Below are positions 28,072-36,878 of a DNA stretch of 64,000 nucleotides, piece after piece (the stretch's first letter is position 1; every line of letters starts with the position of its first letter). Source of the stretch: Echinicola rosea (GTDB lineage: Bacteria; Bacteroidota; Bacteroidia; Cytophagales; Cyclobacteriaceae); assembly GCF_005281475.1 (NCBI RefSeq), contig NZ_CP040106.1, positions 1,803,501 to 1,867,500 of the forward strand. The letters run 5' to 3'. The notes under the pieces are model-generated. The model had not been told where the DNA came from, ran no database searches, and was given only the letters and a program-made list of their open reading frames with translations. Both the position numbers and the translations under genes were made by a program.

Positions 28072-28297
28072 AGCTTAAGCGCTCCTCAACCTCCCGAAGG
28101 AGTGCCAGCGGCACGGATGATAGCTATGCCTACACGAAAACTATCTCCCTTCAAAACACTAAACGCGTTTGTCCTGTTATTCCACCCTTCGATATGCTCA
28201 GGATGGGAATACGGAACAGCATCATTCAGTTAGCAACTCCACACTTGCCAGTGCTGGGGCAAAAAACCAGCACAACCCAGAAATGCATAAAGACATT

Positions 28298-28343
28298 CTT
28301 TAGATAGGAGAGGTGAGTATTGCGTCTCGTCTCCTATCTAAAG
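28298..28343. repeat. 14-bp perfect hairpin upstream of GH51
   Basis: CTTTAGATAGGAGA (28298-28311) pairs with TCTCCTATCTAAAG (28330-28343) around an 18-nt loop, 124 bp before the GH51 start. There is no T-run after it. It may be an mRNA leader structure or another intergenic repeat. Confidence 0.5.
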
Positions 28344-28466
28344 TCTCAAATCTCATATCTATTTTAAGTGTATAAAAAACATTTAATTATTTTTTCTTAT
28401 ATTGGTGCGTGTTGGTTACTACTGGTGACAACAAAATGAAGTAAAATCTAACTATAACCTAAACCC

Positions 28467-30446
28467 ATGAACAAATTTAAGCCCCTGATGTTTGGAGTGG
28501 CCATGGCCGTGTTGCCATTGATTGCCCAAGCCCAAGATGAACCTACCGTTCTAGAAGTGGATCTAGACGAAAAAACCGCCGATATCGCCCCGACCATGTG
28601 GGGATTATTTTTTGAGGATATCAATTTTGCCGCAGATGGAGGTCTTTATGCGGAGATGATCAAGAATTATTCCTTTGAGTTTGAAAACCCAATGATGGGA
28701 TGGCACCGGGTAGAAGACCAAGGTGCCAAGGGGTATGTCTTTAACAAAAACCATGAAGCAGACGGCGTAAACCACAAGTATTTGCGCATGCAGCGGCTCA
28801 ATGAAGCGGGTAACTTTGGTCTTCACAATGAAGGTTTCCGTGGCATGGCGGTCAAAAAAGGCCTTAAATATACACTGACCTTTTTAGCGAAAGTAGCCAA
28901 GGGGGAAAATCTTACCGTTACGGCCAAGTTGTTGGATAAGGATCAAGTGATCGGTGAAGGGTCGGTAAGCGATTTTAGCGATCAATGGGCCGAATATGAA
29001 ATTGTCATGACAGCAGGTCAAACCCTTGACGGTGTCAACTTCCAGTTTTTGCTGGAAGGCGAAGGAGAGTTGGATGTGGACATGATCAGTATGTTTCCTG
29101 AAGATACCTGGAAAGGGCGAAAAAGAGGGCTTAGAAAAGACCTCGTACAGCTACTGGCCGATATGAATCCGGGATTTTTGCGCTTTCCTGGAGGATGTAT
29201 TGTAGAGGGGTTTGATTTGGAAAATCGTTATCAGTGGAAAAAGACCATTGGTGAAATGGAAGATCGTGAGGTAATGAAGAACCGATGGAACATTGAGTTT
29301 GCACACCGTACTACACCTGATTATTACCAGTCGTTTGGAATAGGTTTTTTTGAGTACTTCCAGCTTTCCGAAGATATTGGGGCAGAGCCATTGCCGATTT
29401 TGAGCTGTGGACTGGCTTGCCAATTTAATACTGGCGAACAGGTGCCGATCGGAGCACTGGATCAATACGTAAATGACGCACTTGATTTGATCCAATTTGC
29501 GAATGGCCCTGTGGACAGCGAATGGGGTGCCAAGCGGGTAGAAATGGGGCATCCGGAACCGTTTGATCTGAAGTTCATTGGCGTGGGCAACGAAAACTGG
29601 GGTCCCCAGTACATCGAACGCGCAAAGATTTTTGAGAAAGCCATCAAGGCTGCCTATCCGGAAATAACCATTGTTTCCACGTCTGGTCCTTTTCCTGATG
29701 GAAGGGAATTTGAATACCTATGGGGTGAGCTGAGGAAAATGGATGCCGAATTGGTGGATGAACATTACTACCGTCCACCGTCCTGGTTCCGGGAAAATGC
29801 TCGAAGATACGACGATTATGACCGTAACGGTCCCAAAGTATTTGCTGGAGAATATGCCGCGCACAGTACCACAGTAAGCGAGGATTTTAAAAGAAACAAT
29901 TGGGAAGCAGCCATGTCAGAGGCGGCATTTATGACAGGATTGGAGCGGAATGCCGATATCGTTCGGCTGGCGTCTTATGCTCCTCTTTTTGCCCATGTGG
30001 ATGGCTGGCAGTGGAATCCGGATTTGATTTGGTTTGATAACCTTCGTTCTTACGGCACCACTAATTACCATGTGCAGAAATTATTCTCCACCAATCCAGG
30101 AACAGCCGTAGTTCCCATTACTTTAGAAGGAGAAAGCTTGGCAGGTGAAGAGGGGCTTTATGCTTCGGCTACCATCGATGAAGCCACTAATGAGCTCATC
30201 TTTAAAGTGGTCAATACCGCTCCCGGGTCCAAGGAAATCACCATTGAGTTGGACGGAAAGTACAAGGGAAATGGTAAAGGGACTTGGCTGGAAATGGCCA
30301 ACGATGATCTGGAGGCCTATAATTCCCTGGATGATCCTATGGCTGTAAGCCCCAAAACAAAATCCTTTGAAGTTAAAAAGAAAACGATTCAGCTTACCCT
30401 CCAAGGCCAGTCGGTTAATGTTGGCAGGGTGAAATTAAGCAAATAA
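28467..30446 (+). CDS. Alpha-L-arabinofuranosidase, GH51 family
   Basis: 659 aa. Removes arabinofuranosyl side chains from arabinan or arabinogalactan parts of pectin. A Sec signal ends AQA (about residue 22), so it is periplasmic. A CBM4/9-like beta-sandwich lies at about 82-212. The catalytic TIM barrel starts near 215 with FLRFPGGCIVEGFDLENRYQWK. The acid/base is Glu376 in GVGNENWG and the nucleophile Glu462 in VFAGEYAAHS, both by family position. VDEHYYRPPSWF and VRLASYAPLFAHVDGWQWNPDLIWFDN are further GH51 landmarks. The C-terminal beta domain follows. A strong terminator ends the unit at 30455-30488. Confidence 0.96.
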   Translation: MNKFKPLMFGVAMAVLPLIAQAQDEPTVLEVDLDEKTADIAPTMWGLFFEDINFAADGGLYAEMIKNYSFEFENPMMGWHRVEDQGAKGYVFNKNHEADGVNHKYLRMQRLNEAGNFGLHNEGFRGMAVKKGLKYTLTFLAKVAKGENLTVTAKLLDKDQVIGEGSVSDFSDQWAEYEIVMTAGQTLDGVNFQFLLEGEGELDVDMISMFPEDTWKGRKRGLRKDLVQLLADMNPGFLRFPGGCIVEGFDLENRYQWKKTIGEMEDREVMKNRWNIEFAHRTTPDYYQSFGIGFFEYFQLSEDIGAEPLPILSCGLACQFNTGEQVPIGALDQYVNDALDLIQFANGPVDSEWGAKRVEMGHPEPFDLKFIGVGNENWGPQYIERAKIFEKAIKAAYPEITIVSTSGPFPDGREFEYLWGELRKMDAELVDEHYYRPPSWFRENARRYDDYDRNGPKVFAGEYAAHSTTVSEDFKRNNWEAAMSEAAFMTGLERNADIVRLASYAPLFAHVDGWQWNPDLIWFDNLRSYGTTNYHVQKLFSTNPGTAVVPITLEGESLAGEEGLYASATIDEATNELIFKVVNTAPGSKEITIELDGKYKGNGKGTWLEMANDDLEAYNSLDDPMAVSPKTKSFEVKKKTIQLTLQGQSVNVGRVKLSK

Positions 30447-30454
30447 CAAATCAA

Positions 30455-30488
30455 TCAAAAAGCCAACTCCAAGGAGTTGGCTTTTTGA
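30455..30488. terminator. Strong bidirectional intrinsic terminator after GH51
   Basis: A 16-bp perfect stem, TCAAAAAGCCAACTCC (30455-30470) with GGAGTTGGCTTTTTGA (30473-30488), and an AA loop. It has an A-run on one side and a T-run on the other. It lies 9 bp after the GH51 stop. Confidence 0.9.
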
Positions 30489-30532
30489 TAATTGCCCCTC
30501 GTCACCAATAACATCCTGAATTAATTTGAATT

Positions 30533-30639
30533 GCCCTCGATTGAAACGAGGGCGTAATGAACCGTGCATTTGTAATGCACGTGTATGCTGATGGCATTAC
30601 AAATGCCATGCTCGGAATTCCTCGTTGGAAACGAGGAAT
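30533..30639. repeat. Four-hairpin REP cassette, left copy
   Basis: Four palindromes in order: GCCCTCG/CGAGGGC (30533-30553), GTGCATTTGTAATGCAC (30564-30580), GGCATTACAAATGCC (30593-30607) and ATTCCTCGTT/AACGAGGAAT (30617-30639). It sits just after the stop codon of the transposase gene (minus strand). The right copy at 31325-31432 has the same order and orientation. Confidence 0.85.
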
Positions 30640-30657
30640 AGTGTAGTGGAATAGCTT

Positions 30658-31212
30658 TTAAACTAATTCCACAGGAAGTAAGCCTTTTTCATTGGTCATG
30701 TAATCTTTGGCACTGCTGTAAAGGTAGTTTTCGGGATATTCTACTATACCCGCTTTTACAGAATTATTATGGATATAATTTATTTTTTGGAATATATCAA
30801 TATAATATGCTTGGAGGTGGATAGCGTGGTTTCCTTCTTTCCATAACCTAAACTGTTGATGCCTCGCAGAGTTTTTGGCATGGAATGAGAACCGGTCCAA
30901 AAGCCACGTTTTTCTACTTTCCGGGATTTCTTGGATAGCTGAAATGATTTTTTTAGCGGTGAACTTTTTGAAATCCCTCAAAAAATTGGACATCATGAAG
31001 GGAGGTGTGCAATAGGCAATAAAATGGATGTGATTGCTCATGATCACCCAAGAGTGTAGTCGTAGTCCTTTATGATATTGACAGTAGCGAAAAGAGTCGA
31101 TTATTATGTCTTTATACGTTTTTCTGGTAAAAATATCCACCCAATCAACAACCGTTAGCGTTAGAAAATAAGGGGCATGTTGATCGGTTATAAAATAGGC
31201 ATCACCTGACAT
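30658..31212 (-). CDS. REP-associated tyrosine transposase (RAYT, Y1/HUH family)
   Basis: 184 aa, full length for a RAYT. It is a single-strand DNA nuclease thought to act on REP hairpins. It has an N-terminal YFLTLTVVDWVDIFTR strand, the metal-binding HUH motif in MSNHIHFIAYC (His61-Ile-His63), and LRDFKKFTAKKI. The C-terminal part has QKINYIHNNSVKAGIVEYPENYLYSSAKDY, with several Tyr candidates for the nucleophile. It is the only mobile-element protein in the window and the frame is intact. Direct copies of a four-hairpin cassette flank it, which is the arrangement expected for RAYTs. Similar palindromes lie across the window and are its likely targets or products. Confidence 0.93.
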   Translation of the reverse strand: MSGDAYFITDQHAPYFLTLTVVDWVDIFTRKTYKDIIIDSFRYCQYHKGLRLHSWVIMSNHIHFIAYCTPPFMMSNFLRDFKKFTAKKIISAIQEIPESRKTWLLDRFSFHAKNSARHQQFRLWKEGNHAIHLQAYYIDIFQKINYIHNNSVKAGIVEYPENYLYSSAKDYMTNEKGLLPVELV

Positions 31213-31619
31213 TGTGAAAAAAATTAATGTATCAATATAAGCAGTTTATACAGCATTACAAACGTAAAGCTTATGAATTCCGCATTGAAATGCGGAATAG
31301 TCGTCGAATTGACCTCCTAGAATTGCCCTCGATTGCAACGAGGGCTTAACGAACTGTGCATTTGTAATGCACGTGTACGATGACTGGCATTACAAATGCC
31401 ATGCTCGGAATTCCTCGTTGGAAATGAGGAATAGTTTGGCAAACAAGGGATAGTGTGGGACTACAAACGAGGAATAGTTTAGTTTTTTTGATAAATCCGA
31501 CAGCCTGTTTGGCGGGAAGGTACAGGATAGCAACTTGTGCGGTTCTTTCTAACTTGTTCGTGATACTGGGGACTCCCTGTGATTTTTGTTGGACAACTAA
31601 CCCAAAATTAATACATATT
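31213..31619. other. Intergenic region upstream of RAYT and of the BNR gene
   Basis: Holds the hairpin ATTCCGCATT-GA-AATGCGGAAT (31277-31298), the right four-hairpin cassette (31325-31432) and further partial ACGAGGAATAGT tails to about 31480. The last 130 bp are an unrepeated leader for the BNR gene. In-frame ATG codons upstream of 31620 (for example 31455) lie inside the repeat and are not credible starts. Confidence 0.6.
31325..31432. repeat. Four-hairpin REP cassette, right copy
   Basis: GCCCTCG/CGAGGGC (31325-31345), GTGCATTTGTAATGCAC (31356-31372), GGCATTACAAATGCC (31386-31400) and ATTCCTCGTT/AATGAGGAAT (31410-31432). It is nearly identical to the left copy and in direct orientation. 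An extra hairpin at 31277-31298 lies between it and the transposase start. Confidence 0.85.
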
Positions 31620-32759
31620 ATGAACAAGAAATACCTTTGGATATACTGCTTATCCTGTTTGCCGATACTGTTTTCCTGTGGCGGGGAAAAGGAAAAGGTG
31701 ACATGGAGAGATGGCATTGTCATAGATGAATTTATTTACGAAGAGGCACCATACCCTTCCTGTCATGCTTCTACCATTGCGGAGACTCCGGATGGTTTGG
31801 TGGCTGCTTGGTTTGGCGGTACTCATGAGCGAAACCCGGATGTTGGCATTTGGGTGAGCCATAGAAAAGACGGCAAGTGGACCCCATCCGTAGAAGTCGC
31901 CAATGGTGTCATCAATGATACCCTGCGCTATCCTACCTGGAACCCGGTGCTCTATCAAGTGCCTGATGGGGATTTACAGCTTTACTATAAAGTCGGACCA
32001 CATCCTTCCAAGTGGTGGGGCATGCTGATCACCTCAGCTGATGGAGGCCATACTTGGTCGGCACCCAAAGCACTTCCGGACAGCGCCATAGGGCCAGTAA
32101 AGAATAAACCAGTGCTTTTGGGTAATGGAAACTTGATCGCTCCTTCCAGTACGGAAGGAAATGGATGGAATATCCATTTCGAGGTCACTCCGGATTTTGG
32201 GGAGACCTGGGAAACTGTGGGGCCAATAGCCAGAGGCGAGGACGATATCAATGCTATCCAGCCAAGTGTACTCGACCACGGAAATGGTAAACTTCAGATT
32301 CTAGCAAGAACTCGAAATAGGGCTGTAGGCACTTCATGGTCTGAAGACTATGGCCAGACTTGGACACCAATGGAAAAGTCAAATCTTCCAAATAATAACT
32401 CTGGAACCGATGCGGTAACCCTTCAGGACGGTCGTCACCTTTTGGTTTATAATCATGTTTTGCCTCCCGGCGAAAAGGCAAAAGGTCCGAGAACACCACT
32501 TAATGTTTCGTTATCGGACGATGGCATCCACTGGAATGCCTCATTGATTTTGGAAGATTCAGAGATCAGCCAATACTCGTACCCTTCCGTTATCCAGTCT
32601 TCGGACGGGATGATACACATCGTTTACACGTGGAGGCGGGAGCGAATCAAATACGTGAAAATCGACCCCAGCAAAATGACCTCCCTGCCTATTAAAGATG
32701 GTCAGTGGCCAAAGCTTCTGGAAGAAAATACTACGGTAGAAGAAGTCGCCACGGAGTAA
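31620..32759 (+). CDS. BNR-repeat (sialidase-like) lipoprotein
   Basis: 379 aa from ATG 31620, which gives the lipoprotein signal MNKKYLWIYCLSCLPILFSC (Cys20). A six-bladed propeller of the BNR_2 type follows: PSCHASTIAETPDGLVAAWF, WNPVLYQVPDGDLQLYYKVG, KNKPVLLGNGNLIAPSS, SYPSVIQSSDGMIHIVYTW. Asp-box motifs are at about 139-146 (SADGGHTW), 190-197 (TPDFGETW), 241-248 (SEDYGQTW) and 299-305 (SDDGIHW). I do not see the FRIP motif of classical GH33 sialidases. Genomes of this type place such proteins in pectin loci, so the substrate is probably not sialic acid. Exact activity unknown. Confidence 0.85.
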   Translation: MNKKYLWIYCLSCLPILFSCGGEKEKVTWRDGIVIDEFIYEEAPYPSCHASTIAETPDGLVAAWFGGTHERNPDVGIWVSHRKDGKWTPSVEVANGVINDTLRYPTWNPVLYQVPDGDLQLYYKVGPHPSKWWGMLITSADGGHTWSAPKALPDSAIGPVKNKPVLLGNGNLIAPSSTEGNGWNIHFEVTPDFGETWETVGPIARGEDDINAIQPSVLDHGNGKLQILARTRNRAVGTSWSEDYGQTWTPMEKSNLPNNNSGTDAVTLQDGRHLLVYNHVLPPGEKAKGPRTPLNVSLSDDGIHWNASLILEDSEISQYSYPSVIQSSDGMIHIVYTWRRERIKYVKIDPSKMTSLPIKDGQWPKLLEENTTVEEVATE

Positions 32760-32875
32760 GAAAGCAGCAAGCAGCAAGATTTAAAGTGCTACAAAGAACA
32801 TGGTGTTTTGTAGTGGGGTCTGCTCGAATGATAATATTCCATTATTAAAATCTTCCAACTAACCAATTATAATTC

Positions 32876-33796
32876 GTGAACAACGCATCTAATAATAGAA
32901 GAAATTTCATCAAATCCCTAGCCGTCATTGGGACAGGGATTTTGTCAGGTCATACGCTCTCAGCCTGCTCTTCTGGCCGTGGAATAGCGGCTTCAGGAGA
33001 GGAACGCTATAAAATAGCAGTGTGTGACTGGATGATCCTAAAACGCCAAAAACTGAGTGCTTTTGCCCTTGCCAATGAAATCAATGCTGATGGTATTGAG
33101 CTGGACATGGGGGGACTGGGCGATCGGGATACCTTTGACAGTAAGTTGGGCGATCCGGCGGTTAGAGAGGAGTTTTTGGCAGAAGCCAAGAAGCAGGGAG
33201 TGGGAATCAGCTCCATTGCCATGTCGGGATTCTATGCACAGTCCTTTGCAGAGCGTCCCACTGTACCCCAAATGGTACAGGATACCGTGGATACCATGAA
33301 AGGTATGGGCGTAAAGGTAGCTTATTTGCCACTAGGTGTTCCCAGTGATTTGGTAAAGCATCCAGAACTCCGACCTGCCATCGTGGAAAGGCTGAGAATG
33401 GCCGGGACAAAAGCACAGGAAATCGGTGGAGTCATTGCTGTAGAAACCGCCTTGGATGCAGCGGGAGAAGTGGAGCTGCTAAAAGAAGTGGACTCCCCGG
33501 GGGTGAAAATCTGCTTTAACTTTGCTAATGCGATTAAAAATGGGAAGGACATTCCGAGTGAACTAGAAACCTTGGGTGCCAGCAATATTGCCGAAATCCA
33601 TTGCTCCAATACAGATGGGGAGTTGATCGAAAATGATCCTGCTTTGGATATGCCTTCCATCAAGAAGACGTTGGACAAGATCGGCTGGTCGGGTTGGTTG
33701 ATCATCGAGCGGTCGCGGGATACCGATGATGTCCATAATGTCCGCGCCAATTACGGAGGCAATGTGGCATATATGAAATCAGTGTTCCAAAGATAA
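32876..33796 (+). CDS. Tat-exported sugar phosphate isomerase/epimerase-like lipoprotein
   Basis: 306 aa with a GTG start at 32876, the only start that keeps the export signal. The signal combines a twin-arginine motif (NNRRNFIKS, 7-15) and a lipobox (LSAC, Cys31), so it is a predicted Tat-translocated lipoprotein. The body is an AP-endonuclease-2-type TIM barrel: DGIELDMGGLGDRDTF, GVGISSIAMSGFYAQSF, GGVIAVETALDAAGEVELLKEV, GVKICFNFANAIKNGKDIPSEL, GWSGWLIIERSRDTDDVHNV. The metal ligands would be the Glu, Asp, His and Glu of these strands. The family includes sugar isomerases and 3-keto-sugar enzymes. A periplasmic sugar-modifying role is inferred from context. Confidence 0.88.
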   Translation: MNNASNNRRNFIKSLAVIGTGILSGHTLSACSSGRGIAASGEERYKIAVCDWMILKRQKLSAFALANEINADGIELDMGGLGDRDTFDSKLGDPAVREEFLAEAKKQGVGISSIAMSGFYAQSFAERPTVPQMVQDTVDTMKGMGVKVAYLPLGVPSDLVKHPELRPAIVERLRMAGTKAQEIGGVIAVETALDAAGEVELLKEVDSPGVKICFNFANAIKNGKDIPSELETLGASNIAEIHCSNTDGELIENDPALDMPSIKKTLDKIGWSGWLIIERSRDTDDVHNVRANYGGNVAYMKSVFQR

Positions 33797-34033
33797 TTTA
33801 TATGTGATCTAGCCTATAAAGCTATCATTGCGATTACAGCGATAGACAACGATGCTGTTCTTGATTTGCAATTAGGAATACCCCTTAGGAATATGTAATT
33901 ATCAAAAACCCAAAACCCAAAGCCTATTGCATAAACTAGGTTAAAGAGTTTCTTGGGTTCTGATTTATAATCAGGAACTTCCAAATAAAGAGGATTTGTA
34001 ATCCCCTTCACATTCACCCAAAAATTAACCGAA
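33797..34033. other. Short intergenic with palindromes
   Basis: CTGATTTATAATCAG (33960-33974) and GGATTTGTAATCC (33992-34004) belong to the ATTTGTAAT palindrome family. A more decayed pair lies at about 33860-33895. No gene. Confidence 0.55.
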
Positions 34034-36784
34034 ATGAAATTATTGACTCCTTTTCTACTTGTGATTTTGCTGATGGGCTGTCAGCCGGAATCAAAGGAAA
34101 TCACCATACTCCTTTCTGAAAATGCCTCCAACAGGGCGAAATTTGGAGCAGGGAAACTTTTTGAGGCGTTGGAAAAAGTAGAGGGCTTTACAGTCTCGCA
34201 AGGCCAGCTGGGCACTACCGGCCCCAAAGGAAAAACCATCGTCATCGGTGAGCAAGACGATCCGGCCCTGTCCCAATGGAAAGAGGATCATGCTTGGAGT
34301 ACACCTGACGAAAACAACTCGGGAAAGGAAGGCTTTCAGATCAGCAGTGGAGATGAAAAGGTGCTATTGGTAGAAGGAGTAGATGCTTCAGGAGCACTTT
34401 ATGGTGCGATGGAGCTGCTTGACCAGCTTACCGAGGAGGGGGAGATTGATTTTGACCAACAGCTTACCGATGGCCCGGAGATGGTGCTTCGCGGAGCGTG
34501 TATTGGTTTGCAAAAAACTTCCTATTTACCCGGAAGGGGAGTGTATGAATATCCGTACACTCCTGAAAATTTTCCTTGGTTTTACGATAAGGAGCATTGG
34601 ATAGATTATTTGGACATGCTGGTGGAAAACCGGATGAACTCCTTATACCTGTGGAATGGACACCCTTTCGCCTCACTGGTGAGGTTGGAGGATTATCCTT
34701 TTGCAGTGGAAGTGGACGATAAGACATTCAAGAAAAATGAAGAAATGTTCCGCTTTATCACAGAGGAAGCAGACAAGCGGGGCATTTGGGTGATCCAGAT
34801 GTTTTACAATATCATCGTGTCAAAGCCTTTTGCTGAGCATTACGGCATCGAGACCCAAGACCGTAGTCGTCCGATCATTCCGTACATCGCGGATTACACA
34901 CGGAAATCCATTGCAGCTTTTATAGAGAAATATCCCAATGTAGGGCTTTTGGTGGCACTGGGAGAAGCCATGTCAGGAGAGGAGAATGATGTGCAATGGT
35001 TTACCGAAACAGTCATACCCGGGGTCAAGGATGGCCTGAAGGCTTTGGGGAGAACCGATGAGCCACCGATTATTTTGAGAGCGCACGACACCAATGCGCC
35101 CTTGGTCATGGAAAAGGCATTGCCGCTCTACAAAAATCTTTATACCACCCATAAATACAACGGAGAATCCCTGACGACATACCAACCGAGAGGGCCTTGG
35201 ACGGAAATCCACAAAAGCCTCAGTTCCAAAGGTAATATTCATATTTCCAATGTACATATTTTGGCCAATTTGGAGCCTTTCCGATACGGATCACCGGATT
35301 TTATCCAGAAAAGTGTACAGGCCATGCATGACGTCCATGGCGCCAATGCACTCCATCTTTACCCCCAGGCTTCTTACTGGGATTGGCCTTACACGGCTGA
35401 TAAGACCGAAAGTGGCGAGCGGCTATTGCAGATCGATAGGGACTGGATATGGTACAAGGCTTGGGGACGCTATGCTTGGAATTGCCGAAGAGATAGAGCA
35501 GATGAAGTGGAGTATTGGAGCGAAGTTCTGGGGGATGAATATGGTGCTGGTAAAGAGGCCGGCCGCCAGATCTTGACTGCCTATGAAGAAACGGGTGAAA
35601 TAGCACCGAAGTTATTAAGGAAATTTGGCATCACCGAAGGCAACCGCCAGACCCTGTTGCTAGGCATGTTTGGAAGCCAGCTTGTCAATCCGTACAAATG
35701 GCGGGTTTATCCAGGATTTCACTCTTCTTGTGGACCATTGGGCGAAATCCTAATCGAATACGCCGAAAAGGAGCACAACGGCACCCCACATGAAGGAGAA
35801 CTTCCTCCGCAGCTCATCGCAGAAGTGGTGGAGCATGGTCGCAAGGCGGTGGAGGCCATAGACGCCGCTGCTCCTGCAGTAACATCCAATAAAGCGGAAT
35901 TTGCCCGATTGCAGAATGATGTGCAAAGCTACAACGCCTTTGCCCAATTCTTTGCGGAGAAAGTAAAAGCGGCCATGCAGGTGCTGGAATTTAAGTATTC
36001 GGGAGATGTGACCGATTTGGAAGCGGCGCTTCCACATTTGGAAAAGAGTGTGGCCTATTACCGAGAGTTGGTGAAGTTGACAGCAGATACATACCTCTAT
36101 GCCAACAGCATGCAAACATCCATGCGCCGAATTCCCATTGGAGGAGATGAAGGTCAAAACAAACACTGGGTAGAGCTGCTGCCACACTACGAAAAAGAAT
36201 TGACCAGTTTCAAAAGGAATATTGCATTACTGAAAGACTCCAAAGACGGACAACGACCGGATGTGGAGGTGACTCCATGGAAAACGGTGGAAGTGAATTT
36301 GGGCTTGGATGCTACCCGGTTTGCTGTGCGGGAAGGCCAGAAGGTATTTACAGACGATCCGGGCAAAATCATTCAGCTGGCCGATGAGCTCAAAAGTCTC
36401 AAGGGCTGGATGCTGTCTTCCGAAAAGCTGGACGATGAAGGAATCACGCTGGAGTTTCACAATGATCAACCCATAAAATTGGTAATGGGGTATTTTAATA
36501 CGGGCGACAAGCACTTTCTGACACCACCCACCTTGGAGACCAATGCCATGGGCAACATGCGTGGGGAAGCGGAAGTTCAGCTGGCCAATGCCCTGCAAAT
36601 CGAAGGCTTGCCACCGGTAAATATCCATACGTATGAATTTGAAGCAGGGGAAAATAAATTGACCCTGCAAGATGGAAAAGTGCTTTTTCTAGGAGCGATC
36701 GATGCCAATCAGGAAATCACTTCAAGGGATGTGGGGCTGATAGATGATGAGCAGAAGGTAGCCGTGGACTGGGTGTTTTATTAA
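34034..36784 (+). CDS. Large glycoside hydrolase-like lipoprotein (GH67/GH20-type N-terminal domain)
   Basis: 916 aa. Lipobox LMGC gives Cys16. Residues about 20-140 form a small alpha/beta domain (SENASNRAKFGAGKLFEALE, KTIVIGEQDD, LVEGVDASGALYGAMELLDQL) like the non-catalytic N-terminal domain of GH67, GH20 and GH84 enzymes. A TIM-barrel region follows (LRGACIGLQKTSYLPGRG, WIDYLDMLVENRMNSLYLWNGHPF, RGIWVIQMFYNIIVSKPFAEHYG, VGLLVALGEAM, NIHISNVHILANLEPFRYG, NALHLYPQASYWDWPYT). Helical and beta C-terminal parts complete it. I cannot name the CAZy family; an exo-acting uronidase on pectin fragments is plausible. Candidate carboxylates are in LGEAMSGEEND. It follows the isomerase gene by 237 bp. 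Confidence 0.8.
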   Translation: MKLLTPFLLVILLMGCQPESKEITILLSENASNRAKFGAGKLFEALEKVEGFTVSQGQLGTTGPKGKTIVIGEQDDPALSQWKEDHAWSTPDENNSGKEGFQISSGDEKVLLVEGVDASGALYGAMELLDQLTEEGEIDFDQQLTDGPEMVLRGACIGLQKTSYLPGRGVYEYPYTPENFPWFYDKEHWIDYLDMLVENRMNSLYLWNGHPFASLVRLEDYPFAVEVDDKTFKKNEEMFRFITEEADKRGIWVIQMFYNIIVSKPFAEHYGIETQDRSRPIIPYIADYTRKSIAAFIEKYPNVGLLVALGEAMSGEENDVQWFTETVIPGVKDGLKALGRTDEPPIILRAHDTNAPLVMEKALPLYKNLYTTHKYNGESLTTYQPRGPWTEIHKSLSSKGNIHISNVHILANLEPFRYGSPDFIQKSVQAMHDVHGANALHLYPQASYWDWPYTADKTESGERLLQIDRDWIWYKAWGRYAWNCRRDRADEVEYWSEVLGDEYGAGKEAGRQILTAYEETGEIAPKLLRKFGITEGNRQTLLLGMFGSQLVNPYKWRVYPGFHSSCGPLGEILIEYAEKEHNGTPHEGELPPQLIAEVVEHGRKAVEAIDAAAPAVTSNKAEFARLQNDVQSYNAFAQFFAEKVKAAMQVLEFKYSGDVTDLEAALPHLEKSVAYYRELVKLTADTYLYANSMQTSMRRIPIGGDEGQNKHWVELLPHYEKELTSFKRNIALLKDSKDGQRPDVEVTPWKTVEVNLGLDATRFAVREGQKVFTDDPGKIIQLADELKSLKGWMLSSEKLDDEGITLEFHNDQPIKLVMGYFNTGDKHFLTPPTLETNAMGNMRGEAEVQLANALQIEGLPPVNIHTYEFEAGENKLTLQDGKVLFLGAIDANQEITSRDVGLIDDEQKVAVDWVFY

Positions 36785-36878
36785 GACGCAATTAATTAGT
36801 ATCAAGTAGCTGGATGAGATGATAGAGCCAAGAAGAAAGAGAAAAGACAGTTTAAGTTGCGCTGGCTGTTTGGGACAA

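Larger units (their letters stand above)
27350..28466. other. Repeat island between CE12 and GH51 genes
   Basis: About 1.1 kb without a supported gene. In order it holds a truncated MITE-like copy (27449-27602), one copy of the second dispersed repeat (27689-27931), GTGCCAGCGGCAC hairpins (28026-28038 and 28102-28114) with CCTGCGGAT-TC-ATCCGCAGG between them (28052-28071), and a 14-bp hairpin at 28298-28343. The 12-mers GTTCCGTATTCC (27410-27421) and GGAATACGGAAC (28206-28217) bracket most of it in inverted orientation. The last 100 bp are AT-rich leader for GH51. Confidence 0.6.

Noticed and set aside
30533..31432. CRISPR array
   Set aside because: The repeated units are hairpin cassettes around a RAYT gene; there are only two copies, no regular spacers and no cas genes.
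31620..32759. True sialidase (GH33)
   Set aside because: Asp boxes are present, but the FRIP motif is not seen and the context is pectin degradation, so only a sialidase-like call is made.
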